From: Fictibacillus arsenicus
GTDB lineage: Bacteria > Bacillota > Bacilli > Bacillales > Fictibacillaceae
Direction: 5' to 3'
DNA: 64,000 nt
Assembly (NCBI RefSeq): GCF_001642935.1
Contig: NZ_CP016761.1
Location: 124,001-188,000 of the forward strand
This document shows, one piece after another, positions 1 through 12,691 of this stretch. Below the pieces are notes generated by a model. That model was not told where the DNA came from and made no database searches. It saw only the letters and a program-made list of their open reading frames with translations. The stretch's first letter is position 1. Each line of letters begins with the position of its first letter. The translations under genes were made by a program, and so were the position numbers.

Positions 1-1263
<1,263 letters not shown>

Positions 1264-1285
1264 TTCTTGAGAGGAGGTTCGCACA

Positions 1286-1549
1286 ATGAGTGAACGTAAC
1301 CAGCGCAAGGTGTACACTGGTCGTGTTGTTTCTGACAAGATGGACAAAACGATTTCAGTACTTGTTGAAACATACAAGACACACTCTTTATATAACAAGC
1401 GCGTTAAATACTCTAAAAAGTTAAAAGCGCATGATGAAAACAACACTGCTAAGATCGGTGATATCGTTAAGGTTATGGAAACGCGTCCGCTTTCCAAAGA
1501 CAAGCGATTCCGTTTGGTAGAAGTTGTTCAAGAAGCAGTAATTATTTAA
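1286..1549 (+). CDS. rpsQ: 30S ribosomal protein S17
   Basis: S17 is a primary 16S rRNA-binding protein with an OB fold. The 87 residues include [14 protein letters not shown] and the conserved C-terminal [25 protein letters not shown] Shine-Dalgarno stands at the normal distance from the ATG. It belongs to the same ribosomal operon, with a 22-base gap from rpmC. Confidence 0.98.
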   Translation: MSERNQRKVYTGRVVSDKMDKTISVLVETYKTHSLYNKRVKYSKKLKAHDENNTAKIGDIVKVMETRPLSKDKRFRLVEVVQEAVII

Positions 1550-1594
1550 TAAATTGTTCGGATTATACTCATATCCGAAAGGAGGTCCATTCGC

Positions 1595-1963
1595 ATGATT
1601 CAACAAGAATCCCGTTTAAGAGTAGCTGATAACTCTGGTGCGAAAGAGCTACTTTGCATTAAAGTTCTTGGTGGTTCTGGTCGTAAGTACGCTAACATTG
1701 GTGACATTATCGTTTGTTCGGTTAAGTCCGCAACACCAGGTGGCGTTGTTAAGAAAGGTGACGTTGTTAAAGCGGTAGTGGTACGTTCTAAGCGTGGTAT
1801 GCGCCGTAACGACGGATCTTACATCCGCTTTGATGAAAACGCGGCTGTAATCGTAAAGGATGACAAAGGTCCTCGAGGAACTCGTATCTTCGGACCTGTA
1901 GCACGTGAACTTCGTGACAAGCAATTTATGAAAATCGTATCTCTTGCTCCAGAAGTTCTTTAA
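1595..1963 (+). CDS. rplN: 50S ribosomal protein L14
   Basis: L14 contacts 16S rRNA in an intersubunit bridge and binds L19. The 122-residue product starts [18 protein letters not shown], the diagnostic L14 opening, and carries [11 protein letters not shown] and [20 protein letters not shown] lies 8-9 bases before the ATG. The length equals that of B. subtilis L14. Confidence 0.98.
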   Translation: MIQQESRLRVADNSGAKELLCIKVLGGSGRKYANIGDIIVCSVKSATPGGVVKKGDVVKAVVVRSKRGMRRNDGSYIRFDENAAVIVKDDKGPRGTRIFGPVARELRDKQFMKIVSLAPEVL

Positions 1964-2013
1964 TATATTTACTAGCAAGGCTCTTATTGTCTTGTAAGGA
2001 GGTGCAGCTCACA

Positions 2014-2331
2014 ATGCCATTGCATGTGAAAAAAGGCGATAAAGTTCAAGTAATTTCAGGCAAGGATAAAGGCAAACAAGGCGTGATCCTTGAAGCTTAT
2101 CCGAAGCTTAATAGAGTGCTTGTTGAAGGCGTAAACGTTGTTAAAAAACACGCAAAACCTTCTCAGGCAAATCCGCAAGGCGGAATTCTTAGCCAAGAAG
2201 CACCAATTCATGCTTCTAACGTAATGCCTCTTGACCCTAAAACTGGTGCTCCTACTCGTGTAGGCTACAATGTAGTTGATGGGAAAAAAGTTCGTGTGGC
2301 CAAAAAATCTGGTGAAACCCTAGATAAATAA
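2014..2331 (+). CDS. rplX: 50S ribosomal protein L24
   Basis: L24 is an assembly initiator of the large subunit and has an N-terminal KOW motif ([18 protein letters not shown], residues 5-22). A longer in-frame start (TTG at 1987) would put the AAGGAGGTG ribosome binding site inside the gene, so the ATG at 2014 is the better start and gives 105 residues, the usual length. It lies between rplN and rplE as in other Bacillaceae. Confidence 0.97.
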   Translation: MPLHVKKGDKVQVISGKDKGKQGVILEAYPKLNRVLVEGVNVVKKHAKPSQANPQGGILSQEAPIHASNVMPLDPKTGAPTRVGYNVVDGKKVRVAKKSGETLDK

Positions 2332-2357
2332 GTCTCAGAGTGAAAGGAGGACACATA

Positions 2358-2897
2358 ATGAATCGTCTACAAGAGCGATATAAATCAGAGATCTTACCAT
2401 CTCTTATGGAAAAGTTTAATTACACTTCAGTAATGCAAGCGCCAAAGATTGAAAAAATCGTTATCAACATGGGTGTTGGTGAAGCAGTTACCAACTCTAA
2501 AGTGTTAGATACAGCAGTAGAGGAACTTACAGCAATCGCTGGTCAAAAGCCTGTGATTACTCGTGCTAAAAAGTCCATCGCTGGATTTAAGCTTCGTGAA
2601 GGTATGCCGATCGGATCAAAAGTTACACTTCGCGGAGAGCGTATGTATGACTTCCTTGATAAGCTGATCAGCGTTTCACTTCCACGTGTTCGTGACTTCC
2701 GCGGGGTTTCTAAGAAATCTTTCGACGGTCGCGGTAACTACACACTAGGTGTTAAAGAACAATTGATCTTCCCTGAGATCGATTATGATAAAGTAAACAA
2801 AGTTCGCGGAATGGACATCGTTATTGTAACGACTGCGAACACTGACGAAGAAGCTCGTGAGCTTCTAACACAAGTCGGAATGCCATTCCAAAAATAA
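2358..2897 (+). CDS. rplE: 50S ribosomal protein L5
   Basis: L5 binds 5S rRNA and places it in the central protuberance. The 179-residue product begins [17 protein letters not shown] and contains [12 protein letters not shown] and RVRDFRGVS. An in-frame ATG at 2340 is followed by AAAGGAGG, which is the ribosome binding site for the ATG at 2358, so the later start was chosen. It sits in the spc part of the operon. Confidence 0.97.
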   Translation: MNRLQERYKSEILPSLMEKFNYTSVMQAPKIEKIVINMGVGEAVTNSKVLDTAVEELTAIAGQKPVITRAKKSIAGFKLREGMPIGSKVTLRGERMYDFLDKLISVSLPRVRDFRGVSKKSFDGRGNYTLGVKEQLIFPEIDYDKVNKVRGMDIVIVTTANTDEEARELLTQVGMPFQK

Positions 2898-3107
<210 letters not shown>

Positions 3108-3139
3108 TACCCTGAAAAAAGGGAAGGAGGTAACTAGTA

Positions 3140-3538
3140 ATGGTTATGACAGATCCAATTGCAGATATGCTTACTCGTATCCGCAACGCAAACACTGTTC
3201 GTCACGATAAGTTGGAGCTTCCTGCTTCTAATATGAAAAAAGAAATAGCTGAAATTCTAAAGCGTGAAGGTTTTGTTCGCGATGTGGAGTATGTAGAGGA
3301 CAGCAAACAAGGAATGATTCGCATCTTCCTTAAGTACGGTTCTAACAATGAGCGTGTAATCTCAGGTCTTAAGCGTATCTCAAAGCCTGGTTTACGTGTT
3401 TATGCAAAATCAAGTGAACTTCCACGTGTTCTTGGAGGACTTGGAATTGCGATCGTATCTACTTCTAAAGGCATTATGACTGATAAAGAAGCTCGCCAAT
3501 CACAAATGGGCGGCGAAGTACTAGCGTACGTTTGGTAA
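3140..3538 (+). CDS. rpsH: 30S ribosomal protein S8
   Basis: S8 is a primary binder of the central domain of 16S rRNA and in many bacteria feeds back on spc operon translation. The 132 residues begin [18 protein letters not shown] and end GGEVLAYVW, the diagnostic C-terminus. AAGGAGGT is 8 bases from the ATG at 3140 and 14 from the in-frame ATG at 3146, which favours the first. Confidence 0.97.
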   Translation: MVMTDPIADMLTRIRNANTVRHDKLELPASNMKKEIAEILKREGFVRDVEYVEDSKQGMIRIFLKYGSNNERVISGLKRISKPGLRVYAKSSELPRVLGGLGIAIVSTSKGIMTDKEARQSQMGGEVLAYVW

Positions 3539-3562
3539 TAAAAAGCGAATGGAGGTGTCATC

Positions 3563-4102
3563 ATGTCTCGCGTAGGTAACAAACCGATAGAAGTTCCAGG
3601 CGGCGTTACGATCACTGTTGCATCTGACAACACTGTATCTGTAAAAGGCCCTAAAGGTGAACTTTCTCGCAAATTTAATGCTGACATTAAAATTAATCAA
3701 CAAGATAACTTAATTACAGTGGAACGCCCGAGCGACCACAAAGAGCACCGTGCATTGCATGGTACTACTCGCAGCGTATTGAACAACATGGTAATCGGTG
3801 TAACAAACGGCTATGAAAGAGCTCTTGAAATTATCGGGGTTGGATATCGTGCTTCCAAAGCTGGTAACAAGCTTGTACTTAACGTTGGTTACTCGCACCC
3901 AGTTGAAATCGTACCTGAACAAGGAATCGACATCGAAGTACCTTCAAACACAAAGGTAATCGTTAAGGGTATTGACAAGCAACGTGTTGGTGAAGTTGCT
4001 GCAAACATCCGTTCAGTTCGTTCACCTGAGCCTTACAAAGGTAAAGGTATTCGTTACGAAGGTGAATTCGTACGCCGTAAAGAAGGTAAAACAGGTAAAT
4101 AA
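3563..4102 (+). CDS. rplF: 50S ribosomal protein L6
   Basis: L6 lies near the factor-binding site of the large subunit. The 179-residue product starts [15 protein letters not shown] and ends with the conserved [21 protein letters not shown] segment. It has two repeated alpha/beta domains, as in the family. A GGAGGTG site precedes the ATG. The neighbours rpsH and rplR are as expected. Confidence 0.98.
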   Translation: MSRVGNKPIEVPGGVTITVASDNTVSVKGPKGELSRKFNADIKINQQDNLITVERPSDHKEHRALHGTTRSVLNNMVIGVTNGYERALEIIGVGYRASKAGNKLVLNVGYSHPVEIVPEQGIDIEVPSNTKVIVKGIDKQRVGEVAANIRSVRSPEPYKGKGIRYEGEFVRRKEGKTGK

Positions 4103-4133
4103 AGCCGTTAGGTAGCGGAAAGGAGTGCAAAGG

Positions 4134-4496
4134 ATGATCACGAAAGCAGATAAGAATGTCGCTCGTAAGAAAAGACATGCTCGTGTTCGCCGCGTTGTAA
4201 GCGGAACAGCACAACGTCCTCGTTTGAACGTATTCCGTTCTACAAAGCACATCTATGCTCAATTGATCGATGATCAAGCAGGTGTAACAATTGTATCTGC
4301 ATCTTCCCTTGATAAAGGTGTAAGTGTAGAAAACGGTGGAAACGTAGATGCTGCTAAAGCGATTGGTGAAGAAATCGCAAAGCGCGCAGTCGAAAAAGGA
4401 ATCAAATCGGTTGTATTTGACCGAGGCGGATATTTATATCACGGACGTATTAAAGCATTAGCAGACGCAGCTCGTGAAGCTGGGTTAGAATTTTAA
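4134..4496 (+). CDS. rplR: 50S ribosomal protein L18
   Basis: L18 binds 5S rRNA together with L5. The 120-residue protein begins [19 protein letters not shown] and contains [16 protein letters not shown] and [15 protein letters not shown] nine bases upstream overlaps the AAAGGAGTG ribosome binding site, so ATG 4134 is preferred; it gives the same length as in B. subtilis. Confidence 0.97.
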   Translation: MITKADKNVARKKRHARVRRVVSGTAQRPRLNVFRSTKHIYAQLIDDQAGVTIVSASSLDKGVSVENGGNVDAAKAIGEEIAKRAVEKGIKSVVFDRGGYLYHGRIKALADAAREAGLEF

Positions 4497-4513
4497 TCGA
4501 AGGAGGGAACCTG

Positions 4514-5011
4514 ATGCGTATCGACCCTAACAAACTTGAACTTGAAGAACGCGTCGTTACGGTTAACCGTGTAGCTAAGGTAGTAAAAGGTGGACGTCGT
4601 TTCCGCTTTGCTGCAGTGGTTGTCGTAGGTGACAAAAATGGTCACGTTGGATTCGGTACTGGTAAAGCCCAAGAGGTACCAGAAGCGATCCGTAAGGCGA
4701 TTGAAGATGCTAAGAAAAACTTAGTAACTGTACCGATTGTAAAAACAACAATTCCTCACCAAGTAGTTGGACGTTTTGGAGCAGGTAACGTATTCTTAAA
4801 GCCTGCATCTGAAGGTACTGGGGTAATTGCTGGTGGACCTGTACGTGCGGTATTGGAGCTTGCTGGTGTAGGTGACATCCTTTCTAAGTCACTTGGATCT
4901 AACAACCCAATCAACATGGTTCGTGCAACAATTGAAGGATTGAAAAATTTAAAGCGTGCTGAAGACGTTGCGAAGCTTCGTGGCAAATCAGTACAAGAGC
5001 TTTTAGGTTAA
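4514..5011 (+). CDS. rpsE: 30S ribosomal protein S5
   Basis: S5 shapes the mRNA entry channel and affects decoding accuracy; spectinomycin resistance maps to its N-terminal loop. The 165 residues show the double-stranded RNA-binding-like N domain ([19 protein letters not shown]) and the C domain ([16 protein letters not shown]). The loop carries [10 protein letters not shown], the ordinary sensitive-type sequence. AAGGAGGG precedes the ATG. Confidence 0.98.
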   Translation: MRIDPNKLELEERVVTVNRVAKVVKGGRRFRFAAVVVVGDKNGHVGFGTGKAQEVPEAIRKAIEDAKKNLVTVPIVKTTIPHQVVGRFGAGNVFLKPASEGTGVIAGGPVRAVLELAGVGDILSKSLGSNNPINMVRATIEGLKNLKRAEDVAKLRGKSVQELLG

Positions 5012-5025
5012 GGAGGGAACTTTAG

Positions 5026-5214
5026 ATGGCTAAGAAATTAGAAATCACCCTCACTCGCAGTGTTATCGGCCGTCCGGAAAACCAGCGTGTTGTTGTTAAG
5101 ACACTAGGTTTGCGCAAAATGCACCAGACAGTTGTACACGAAGATAACGCGGCTATCCGCGGTATGGTTAACAAGGTATCTCACCTTTTAACAGTGAAAG
5201 AATTAGAAGCTTAA
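5026..5214 (+). CDS. rpmD: 50S ribosomal protein L30
   Basis: This small large-subunit protein has 62 residues. It starts [18 protein letters not shown], the typical L30 beginning, followed by [19 protein letters not shown] stands 8 bases before the ATG. It is placed between rpsE and rplO as in the spc operon of firmicutes. Confidence 0.97.
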   Translation: MAKKLEITLTRSVIGRPENQRVVVKTLGLRKMHQTVVHEDNAAIRGMVNKVSHLLTVKELEA

Positions 5215-5245
5215 TAAGATAAATAAATCATGAGGAGGTGCTCAG

Positions 5246-5686
5246 ATGAAACTTCATGAGTTGAAGCCATCAGAAGGATCCCGTAAAGTTCGCAACCGTG
5301 TAGGTCGCGGTATCGGATCAGGAAATGGTAAAACAAGTGGTCGAGGACATAAAGGTCAAAACTCACGTTCAGGCGGTGGAGTAAGACCAGGATTCGAGGG
5401 TGGACAAAATCCACTAGCACGTCGTTTACCGAAGCGCGGATTCACAAACCCTACTCGTAAAGAGTATGCAGTTGTAAATCTTGAGAAGCTTGTACGTTTT
5501 GAAGAGGGCACAGAGGTAACTCCTGAACTTCTTCTTGAAACAGGAGTAGTAAGCAATCTTAAGAACGGTATCAAAGTTTTAGGTAATGGCAAGTTGGAAG
5601 TTAAGCTTACAGTTAAGGCGCACAAATTCTCTGTTTCTGCTAAAGAAGCAATTGAAGCAGCGGGCGGAAAAACTGAGGTGATCTAA
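5246..5686 (+). CDS. rplO: 50S ribosomal protein L15
   Basis: L15 is a late assembly protein of the large subunit. It has 146 residues, with the glycine- and arginine-rich N-terminal arm ([19 protein letters not shown]) that penetrates the rRNA, followed by a globular domain ending AAGGKTEVI. The TAA stop shares its last base with the ATG of secY (TAATG), so translation of SecY is probably coupled. Confidence 0.98.
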   Translation: MKLHELKPSEGSRKVRNRVGRGIGSGNGKTSGRGHKGQNSRSGGGVRPGFEGGQNPLARRLPKRGFTNPTRKEYAVVNLEKLVRFEEGTEVTPELLLETGVVSNLKNGIKVLGNGKLEVKLTVKAHKFSVSAKEAIEAAGGKTEVI

Positions 5687-6987
5687 TGTTCCAGACAATC
5701 TCCAACATTATGCGTGTGGGTGATCTGAGAAACAAAATATTGTTTACACTTGCGATGCTGGTGGTGTTCCGTCTTGGAACATTCATTCCCGTTCCTGGTG
5801 TGAATCGCGATGTACTGAAATTCAGTACAGGCGACAGTGCTAACATTTTTGGTTTTTTAAATACGTTTGGCGGTGGAGCGTTACAAAACTTCTCCATTTT
5901 CGCTATGGGTATCATGCCGTACATTACAGCATCGATCATCGTGCAGCTTCTGCAGATGGACGTTGTGCCTAAGTTTACGGAATGGAGTAAGCAAGGTGAA
6001 GTCGGGCGAAAGAAATTAGCTCAGTTCACACGTTATGGAACGATCGTTCTTGGTTTTATCCAAGCAATCGGTATGTCTATCGGTTTTAACAATCTTTTTC
6101 CAGGACTTATTCAAAACCCTAGCCCGACTACGTATCTATTTATCGCGTTAGTTTTAACTGCAGGTACTGCATTCTTAATGTGGTTAGGTGAGCAGATTAC
6201 CCTTAAGGGGATTGGAAACGGAATTTCAGTTCTAATTTTTGCGGGGATTGCCGCAGCTATTCCTACAGCAGTTAATCAGCTTTTCACAACTCAATTCGAA
6301 GGCGGCAACGACCAGATGTTCATGAACATTGTTACGGTTGTACTGCTGGCGATTGCAGTTGTACTCATCATTATGGGTGTTATCTTTATTCAACAAGGTG
6401 TTCGGAAAATCCCGATTCAGTATGCAAAACGGGTCGTTGGAACAAAGCCTGTTGGCGGCCAGTCTACTCATCTTCCGATAAAAGTTAACGCAGCAGGTGT
6501 TATCCCGGTTATCTTTGCGATTTCCTTGATTATCACACCAAGAACTGTTGCAGGCTTCTTCGGACAGAATGATGTTACGGCTTGGATTATCAACACGTTT
6601 GACTACACGAAGCCAGTCGGAATGATTATATATGCGCTCCTAATTATCGGATTCTCGTATTTCTATACGTTCATCCAGGTAAATCCGGAGCAAATGGCGG
6701 AAAACTTAAAAAAGCAGGGTGGATACATTCCTGGCATTCGTCCAGGGGCTAACACTCAAACTTATATAACAAGAATTCTGTATCGATTAACGTTTGTTGG
6801 ATCTCTTTTCCTGGCTGCTATTGCAGTCCTGCCAGTTGTCTTTACAGCGATTCCAGGTTTGAACCTTCCGCCAGCCATTCAAATTGGTGGAACAAGCTTG
6901 CTGATTGTTGTAGGTGTGGCACTAGACACCATGAAGCAAATTGAGAGCCAGCTGATCAAGCGGCACTACAAAGGCTTCATTAAATAA
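5686..6987 (+). CDS. secY: Preprotein translocase subunit SecY
   Basis: SecY is the central channel of the Sec translocon in the cytoplasmic membrane. The 433-residue protein has about ten hydrophobic segments and family signatures such as NIFGFLNTFGGGAL, MGIMPYITASII and the cytoplasmic loop GGYIPGIRPG near residue 345. It overlaps rplO by one base and is the usual last ribosome-linked gene before adk and map. Confidence 0.98.
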   Translation: MFQTISNIMRVGDLRNKILFTLAMLVVFRLGTFIPVPGVNRDVLKFSTGDSANIFGFLNTFGGGALQNFSIFAMGIMPYITASIIVQLLQMDVVPKFTEWSKQGEVGRKKLAQFTRYGTIVLGFIQAIGMSIGFNNLFPGLIQNPSPTTYLFIALVLTAGTAFLMWLGEQITLKGIGNGISVLIFAGIAAAIPTAVNQLFTTQFEGGNDQMFMNIVTVVLLAIAVVLIIMGVIFIQQGVRKIPIQYAKRVVGTKPVGGQSTHLPIKVNAAGVIPVIFAISLIITPRTVAGFFGQNDVTAWIINTFDYTKPVGMIIYALLIIGFSYFYTFIQVNPEQMAENLKKQGGYIPGIRPGANTQTYITRILYRLTFVGSLFLAAIAVLPVVFTAIPGLNLPPAIQIGGTSLLIVVGVALDTMKQIESQLIKRHYKGFIK

Positions 6988-6989
6988 GG

Positions 6990-7012
6990 GCGTGGGAAGA
7001 TTATTCTTCCCG
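6990..7012 (+). other. Hairpin between secY and adk
   Basis: GGGAAGA-TTAT-TCTTCCC forms a seven-base-pair stem just after the secY stop. It is not followed by a run of T, so it is more likely an RNA processing or stabilising hairpin than a terminator. A role in setting the adk/map level is inference. Confidence 0.4.
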
Positions 7013-7059
7013 GCATGCTCTGTTTAAAAAAAGACGATTGTGATTTATGGAGGGATTAG

Positions 7060-8456
<1,397 letters not shown>

Positions 8457-8470
8457 GTGAAGGTGATGAG

Positions 8471-8794
8471 ATGGTAAGCGAATCTGATTCGGTACCGAAT
8501 TTAGGACAGCTGGTTCGGATACTAAAAGGAAGAGACGCAGATCGGTTGGGTGTTATAGTCGGCATTCTCGATGGACGTTTTGTTCTCGTAGCCGATGGCG
8601 ACAAGCGCAAGTTCGATCGCGCCAAACGAAAAAACCTGAACCATTTAGAGCTGCTGGATTTTATTTCTCCGGAAGTTGTTAAAAGCATTCTTGAAACAGG
8701 TCGTGTAACCAATGGCAAATTGCGTTATGCAGTAGCGAAGTTTTCCGACGAGAAAGTCATTGCTCTGAAGAAGGGAGATCAAGTCGATGGCTAA
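8471..8794 (+). CDS. KOW-domain RNA-binding protein (YbzG-like)
   Basis: A 107-residue basic protein with an N-terminal KOW-like segment ([21 protein letters not shown], split around residue 20) of the type found in L14e/L24-like proteins. In Bacillus a KOW protein sits at exactly this place between map and infA. Its molecular job is not known to me; binding to RNA or the ribosome is an inference from domain and context. Its end overlaps infA by eight bases. Confidence 0.8.
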   Translation: MVSESDSVPNLGQLVRILKGRDADRLGVIVGILDGRFVLVADGDKRKFDRAKRKNLNHLELLDFISPEVVKSILETGRVTNGKLRYAVAKFSDEKVIALKKGDQVDG

Positions 8795-9005
8795 AGATGA
8801 TGTTATCGAGGTAGAAGGTACAGTTATTGAACCTTTGCCGAACGCCATGTTTCGTGTTGAACTAGAAAACGGACACAAAGTTCTAGCGCACGTTTCTGGA
8901 AAGATTCGCATGCACTACATTCGAATTCTTCCAGGAGATAAAGTAACCGTAGAATTGTCTCCGTATGACTTATCACGTGGTCGTATAACGTATCGTTTTA
9001 AATAA
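8787..9005 (+). CDS. infA: Translation initiation factor IF-1
   Basis: IF-1 occupies the A site of the 30S subunit during initiation. The 72-residue OB-fold protein reads [15 protein letters not shown]... and ends [13 protein letters not shown], which is diagnostic. The GGGAGAT ribosome binding site lies in the end of the KOW gene. It is followed by rpmJ in the normal order. Confidence 0.98.
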   Translation: MAKDDVIEVEGTVIEPLPNAMFRVELENGHKVLAHVSGKIRMHYIRILPGDKVTVELSPYDLSRGRITYRFK

Positions 9006-9021
9006 TCAATGTACTCCGTGA

Positions 9022-9153
<132 letters not shown>

Positions 9154-9174
9154 TATACAGGAGGTGCAAAAATT

Positions 9175-9540
9175 ATGGCACGTGTTGCAGGTGTAGATAT
9201 TCCTCGTGATAAGCGAGTAGTAATCTCATTAACATACATCTTTGGTATCGGTAAAACAAAAGCACAGCAAATTCTTGCTCAAGCTGGCGTTTCTGAAGAT
9301 ACACGAGTTCGTGATCTTACTGAAGATGAATTAAATAAAATCCGCGAAGTCATCGATGGACACAAAGTGGAGGGTGACCTTCGCCGTGAAGTTTCATTAA
9401 ACATCAAGCGTCTAATCGAGATCGGAGCATATCGTGGTGTTCGTCATCGTCGTGGATTACCAGTACGTGGTCAAAACACGAAGAACAACTCCCGTACTCG
9501 TAAAGGACCTCGTCGTACTGTAGCGAATAAGAAAAAGTAA
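9175..9540 (+). CDS. rpsM: 30S ribosomal protein S13
   Basis: S13 contacts the P-site tRNA and forms intersubunit bridges with L5. The 121 residues open [22 protein letters not shown] and include the helix-hairpin-helix [11 protein letters not shown], then [21 protein letters not shown] at the tail (split by a helix end). AGGAGGTG precedes the ATG. Confidence 0.98.
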   Translation: MARVAGVDIPRDKRVVISLTYIFGIGKTKAQQILAQAGVSEDTRVRDLTEDELNKIREVIDGHKVEGDLRREVSLNIKRLIEIGAYRGVRHRRGLPVRGQNTKNNSRTRKGPRRTVANKKK

Positions 9541-9560
9541 GTAAAGGAGGTAAACTCTAA

Positions 9561-9956
9561 ATGGCAAAAGCACGTAAGACTAATACACGTAAGCGTCGTG
9601 TCAAAAAGAATGTTGAAGTCGGCGTAGCACATATCCGTTCTACATTCAACAACACGATCATTACGATTACTGACACGCACGGGAACGCAATCTCTTGGGC
9701 GACTGCTGGTCACCTAGGATTTAAAGGTTCTCGTAAGTCTACTCCGTTCGCAGCACAAATGGCAGCTGAAACAGCTGGTAAAACTGCAATGGAACATGGT
9801 ATGAAGACGTTGGAAGTATCCGTTAAAGGACCAGGAGCTGGACGTGAAGCAGCAATCCGTGCCCTTCAATCGGTAGGCTTAGAAGTAACAGCTATTCGTG
9901 ATGTTACTCCTGTACCTCACAACGGTTGCCGTCCGCCAAAACGCCGTCGTGTGTAA
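9561..9956 (+). CDS. rpsK: 30S ribosomal protein S11
   Basis: S11 lines the platform near the mRNA exit. The 131-residue protein starts with a basic arm ([13 protein letters not shown]) and contains [14 protein letters not shown] and [15 protein letters not shown], ending [20 protein letters not shown] precedes the ATG. No rpsD lies in this cluster, as in Bacillus, where S4 is encoded elsewhere. Confidence 0.98.
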   Translation: MAKARKTNTRKRRVKKNVEVGVAHIRSTFNNTIITITDTHGNAISWATAGHLGFKGSRKSTPFAAQMAAETAGKTAMEHGMKTLEVSVKGPGAGREAAIRALQSVGLEVTAIRDVTPVPHNGCRPPKRRRV

Positions 9957-10043
9957 CAATATACACGGTATATAATTCCTTAACTTGTCTATAATGGTTA
10001 TAGTAAAAGTTTTGGCAAAAGATAAGTCGGAATGCCTATGGGG

Positions 10044-10073
10044 AATTTCGGCTGGAACAATCCAGCCGAGATT
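10044..10073 (+). promoter_or_regulatory. Strong hairpin upstream of rpoA
   Basis: AATTTCGGCTGGA pairs with TCCAGCCGAGATT around a four-base ACAA loop: 13 base pairs with one G-U. It ends about ten bases before the AAGGAGG of rpoA and has no T-run after it, so it is not a normal terminator. The 143-base rpsK-rpoA gap that holds it also has TATAAT-like boxes at 9971 and 9990 without good -35 partners. A role in mRNA processing or rpoA translation is inferred. Confidence 0.55.
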
Positions 10074-10099
10074 CGACGTTTGAAGGAGGGTTCAGTTGA

Positions 10100-11044
10100 A
10101 TGATCGAAATCGAAAAGCCAAGAATTGAGACGGTTGAAATCAGCGACGATGCCACATACGGAAAGTTTGTTGTTGAACCACTTGAACGTGGATACGGGAC
10201 TACACTAGGCAACTCCTTGCGTCGTATCTTGTTGTCCTCACTACCTGGTGCAGCAGTTACATCTATTCAGATTAATGGCGTATTGCATGAGTTCTCAACA
10301 GTTGAAGGTGTGGTTGAAGATGTTACTACAATCATCTTGAACTTGAAGAAGCTTGCAATGAAGATTTACTCTGATGAAGAAAAGACACTTGAAATCGACA
10401 TCCAAGGTGAAGGCGTCGTAACAGCTGGTGACATTACTCATGACAGCGATGTAGAAATCCTTAATCCGGATCTTCATATCGCAACACTTGCAAAGGGAGC
10501 TCATTTCCAAATGAAGCTTCATGCTAAGCGTGGTCGTGGATATGTACAGGCAGAAGGCAATAAACGCGAAGACCTGCCTATCGGTGTTATTCCTGTTGAT
10601 TCAATTTACACACCTATTTCTCGTGTGAATTATCAAGTAGAAAACACTCGTGTAGGACAAGTAACAAACTATGATAAGCTAACGCTTGATGTATGGACTG
10701 ATGGGAGCATTCGTCCAGAGGAAGCAGTTTCTCTTGGTGCGAAGATCATTAGCGAACATTTAAACATTTTTGTTGGCTTAACAGATCAGGCTCAGAACGC
10801 TGAGATTATGGTAGAAAAAGAAGAAGACCAAAAGGAAAAAGTTCTTGAAATGACTATTGAAGAACTTGATCTTTCTGTTCGTTCTTACAACTGCCTAAAG
10901 CGTGCTGGCATTAATACAGTACAAGAACTTGCGAATAAGTCTGAAGAAGACATGATGAAAGTACGCAACCTTGGCAAGAAGTCTCTTGAAGAAGTTCAAG
11001 AGAAGCTTGATGAGCTGGGTCTTTCATTACGCGCTGACGATTAA
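10100..11044 (+). CDS. rpoA: DNA-directed RNA polymerase subunit alpha
   Basis: Alpha dimers nucleate core RNA polymerase assembly. The N-terminal domain shows [20 protein letters not shown] near residue 40, and the C-terminal domain (about 245-305) contains [17 protein letters not shown] and [13 protein letters not shown], the part that touches UP elements and activators. The length of 314 matches B. subtilis. It lies between rpsK and rplQ. Confidence 0.98.
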   Translation: MIEIEKPRIETVEISDDATYGKFVVEPLERGYGTTLGNSLRRILLSSLPGAAVTSIQINGVLHEFSTVEGVVEDVTTIILNLKKLAMKIYSDEEKTLEIDIQGEGVVTAGDITHDSDVEILNPDLHIATLAKGAHFQMKLHAKRGRGYVQAEGNKREDLPIGVIPVDSIYTPISRVNYQVENTRVGQVTNYDKLTLDVWTDGSIRPEEAVSLGAKIISEHLNIFVGLTDQAQNAEIMVEKEEDQKEKVLEMTIEELDLSVRSYNCLKRAGINTVQELANKSEEDMMKVRNLGKKSLEEVQEKLDELGLSLRADD

Positions 11045-11102
11045 TTCGTAATACGCGCTTTTTCAAGACGAGAGAGAAACGCGCAGAGGAGGGAATACAA
11101 GC

Positions 11103-11465
11103 ATGGGATACCAAAAGTTAGGTCGTGTATCTGCGGTTCGTAAAGCAATGCTTCGTGATTTAGCTACTGATTTAATCATCAACGAGCGTATTGAAACTAC
11201 AGAAGCACGTGCAAAAGAAGTTCGTAAATTTGCTGAAAAAATGATTACGCTTGGTAAGCGTGGAGACCTTCATGCTCGCCGTCAAGCTGCATCGTTCCTT
11301 CGTAACGAAGTAGCAGACAGTGAGTCTGGCCAAAGATCTCTTCAAAAACTTTTCAGTGATCTTGCACCTCGCTATGCTGAGCGTAACGGTGGTTACACTC
11401 GCATCGCAAAAATCGGCCCTCGCCGTGGTGATGGTGCACCAATGGTTATCATTGAATTAGTATAA
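11103..11465 (+). CDS. rplQ: 50S ribosomal protein L17
   Basis: L17 lies near the exit tunnel. The 120 residues begin [25 protein letters not shown] and hold [31 protein letters not shown] precedes the ATG. It is the last gene of the ribosomal cluster, with a good terminator right after it. Confidence 0.98.
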   Translation: MGYQKLGRVSAVRKAMLRDLATDLIINERIETTEARAKEVRKFAEKMITLGKRGDLHARRQAASFLRNEVADSESGQRSLQKLFSDLAPRYAERNGGYTRIAKIGPRRGDGAPMVIIELV

Positions 11466-11477
11466 TAAACGTTACTT

Positions 11478-11520
11478 AAAGGGCGGGATCAAGTCTTCGA
11501 TGACAATCTTGCCCTTTTTT
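11478..11520 (+). terminator. Terminator after rplQ
   Basis: AAAGGGCGGGAT pairs with ATCTTGCCCTTT, followed by TTTTTT. It closes the ribosomal/rpoA operon. Confidence 0.85.
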
Positions 11521-11568
11521 ATTTGATTAAAAACTGATAACGTAGAGCTTTGTCGCTCCTTTGGAAGA

Positions 11569-11696
11569 GTTGATTTGCGCTCCAGGTCCTCGCTATCCGC
11601 GGGGCGGGCGGTGAGCCTCCTGGCGCTTTGCGCCTTTAGGAGTCTCACCTGTCCCACTCGTCCCGCAGGAGTCTCGCACCTTGCGCTCCAATCAAC
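11569..11696 (+). repeat. Intergenic palindromic element, copy A
   Basis: GC-rich core of about 128 nt with ends GTTGATT and AATCAAC. Nested complementary blocks (GCGGGG/CCCGC, TGAG/CTCA, CCTCC/GGAG, GGCGC/GCGCC) predict one long hairpin. The sequence matches copies B-F in this window, but outer flanks are worn. It fills most of the 395-base gap between rplQ and ecfA1, where I see no gene; the rest is the terminator and AT-rich DNA. Confidence 0.85.
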
Positions 11697-11860
11697 TAGT
11701 CAGGGAAGCAAGAAACAAAAGCTTTAAAAGCTCTAATTAACTCATTATTTAATGTAAAGGAAATCCAGCCTTAGCATTAACACTAATAGAAACAGAGCTT
11801 TTTAAACTAATGAGAGCAGAGAGCAGCTTAGAATAGCAGCAGCTAAGAGGAGGATGTCAC

Positions 11861-12691
11861 ATGGAAAACATCATCTCGGTTAAAGATGTGACCTTTTTTT
11901 ATCCAGGAGAAGAAACAGCTACATTAAAGAATGTCAGCTTAGACGTATATAAGGGCGAATGGCTGTCCATTGTCGGCCATAACGGTTCTGGCAAGTCTAC
12001 TTTAGCAAAGTTGCTGAATGGACTGCTGCTGCCTAATGAGGGTACTGTAAATGTATCTGAGTACGAAACAGCACGCCAGGATGATATATGGGAAATTCGC
12101 AGGCAAGTAGGTATGGTTTTTCAGAATCCTGATAACCAATTTGTCGGGACGAGCGTTCAAGACGATATTGCATTTGGCCTTGAAAACTTCGGTGTTCCCC
12201 GTGACGAGATGATTAAGCGGATAAATGAAAGTGTACAGCGGGTCGGCATGGAAGCTTTCTTAAATCAAGAACCTCATCAATTATCAGGCGGTCAAAAACA
12301 GAGAGTAGCGATTGCGGGTATTTTAGCACAAAAGCCTTCTGTCATTGTATTAGATGAAGCGACTTCAATGCTCGATCCGATCGGCAGGATTGAAGTGATG
12401 GAAACAGTTCGTGAACTTAATCAAAATGAAGGCATAACTGTTATTTCAATCACTCATGATTTAGAGGAAGCGCTAAGTGCAGACAGAGTCGTCGTCATGA
12501 AAATGGGGGAAAAAGCAGCAGAAGGGAAACCTGATTCAATCTTTCAGCAGCGTGAATTGCTGAAGTCTGCTGGTCTGGATTTACCGTTTTCACTAAAATT
12601 AAGCGAAGCTCTTCGCCGGCAGGGAGTCGAGCTTGATAGAGGCTATTTAACGCAGGAAGAGCTGGTGAATGCATTATGGAAATTAGCATAA
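11861..12691 (+). CDS. ecfA1: Energy-coupling factor transporter ATPase EcfA1
   Basis: One of two ABC ATPases driving ECF-type vitamin and micronutrient uptake with EcfT and exchangeable S components. Walker A GHNGSGKST is near residue 39, the signature LSGGQKQR near 142 and Walker B VIVLDEATSMLDP near 163. The 276-residue length is usual. The start is ATG after AGAGGAGG. It overlaps ecfA2 by 16 bases; no S component is nearby, consistent with a group II system shared by several S proteins. Confidence 0.96.
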   Translation: MENIISVKDVTFFYPGEETATLKNVSLDVYKGEWLSIVGHNGSGKSTLAKLLNGLLLPNEGTVNVSEYETARQDDIWEIRRQVGMVFQNPDNQFVGTSVQDDIAFGLENFGVPRDEMIKRINESVQRVGMEAFLNQEPHQLSGGQKQRVAIAGILAQKPSVIVLDEATSMLDPIGRIEVMETVRELNQNEGITVISITHDLEEALSADRVVVMKMGEKAAEGKPDSIFQQRELLKSAGLDLPFSLKLSEALRRQGVELDRGYLTQEELVNALWKLA

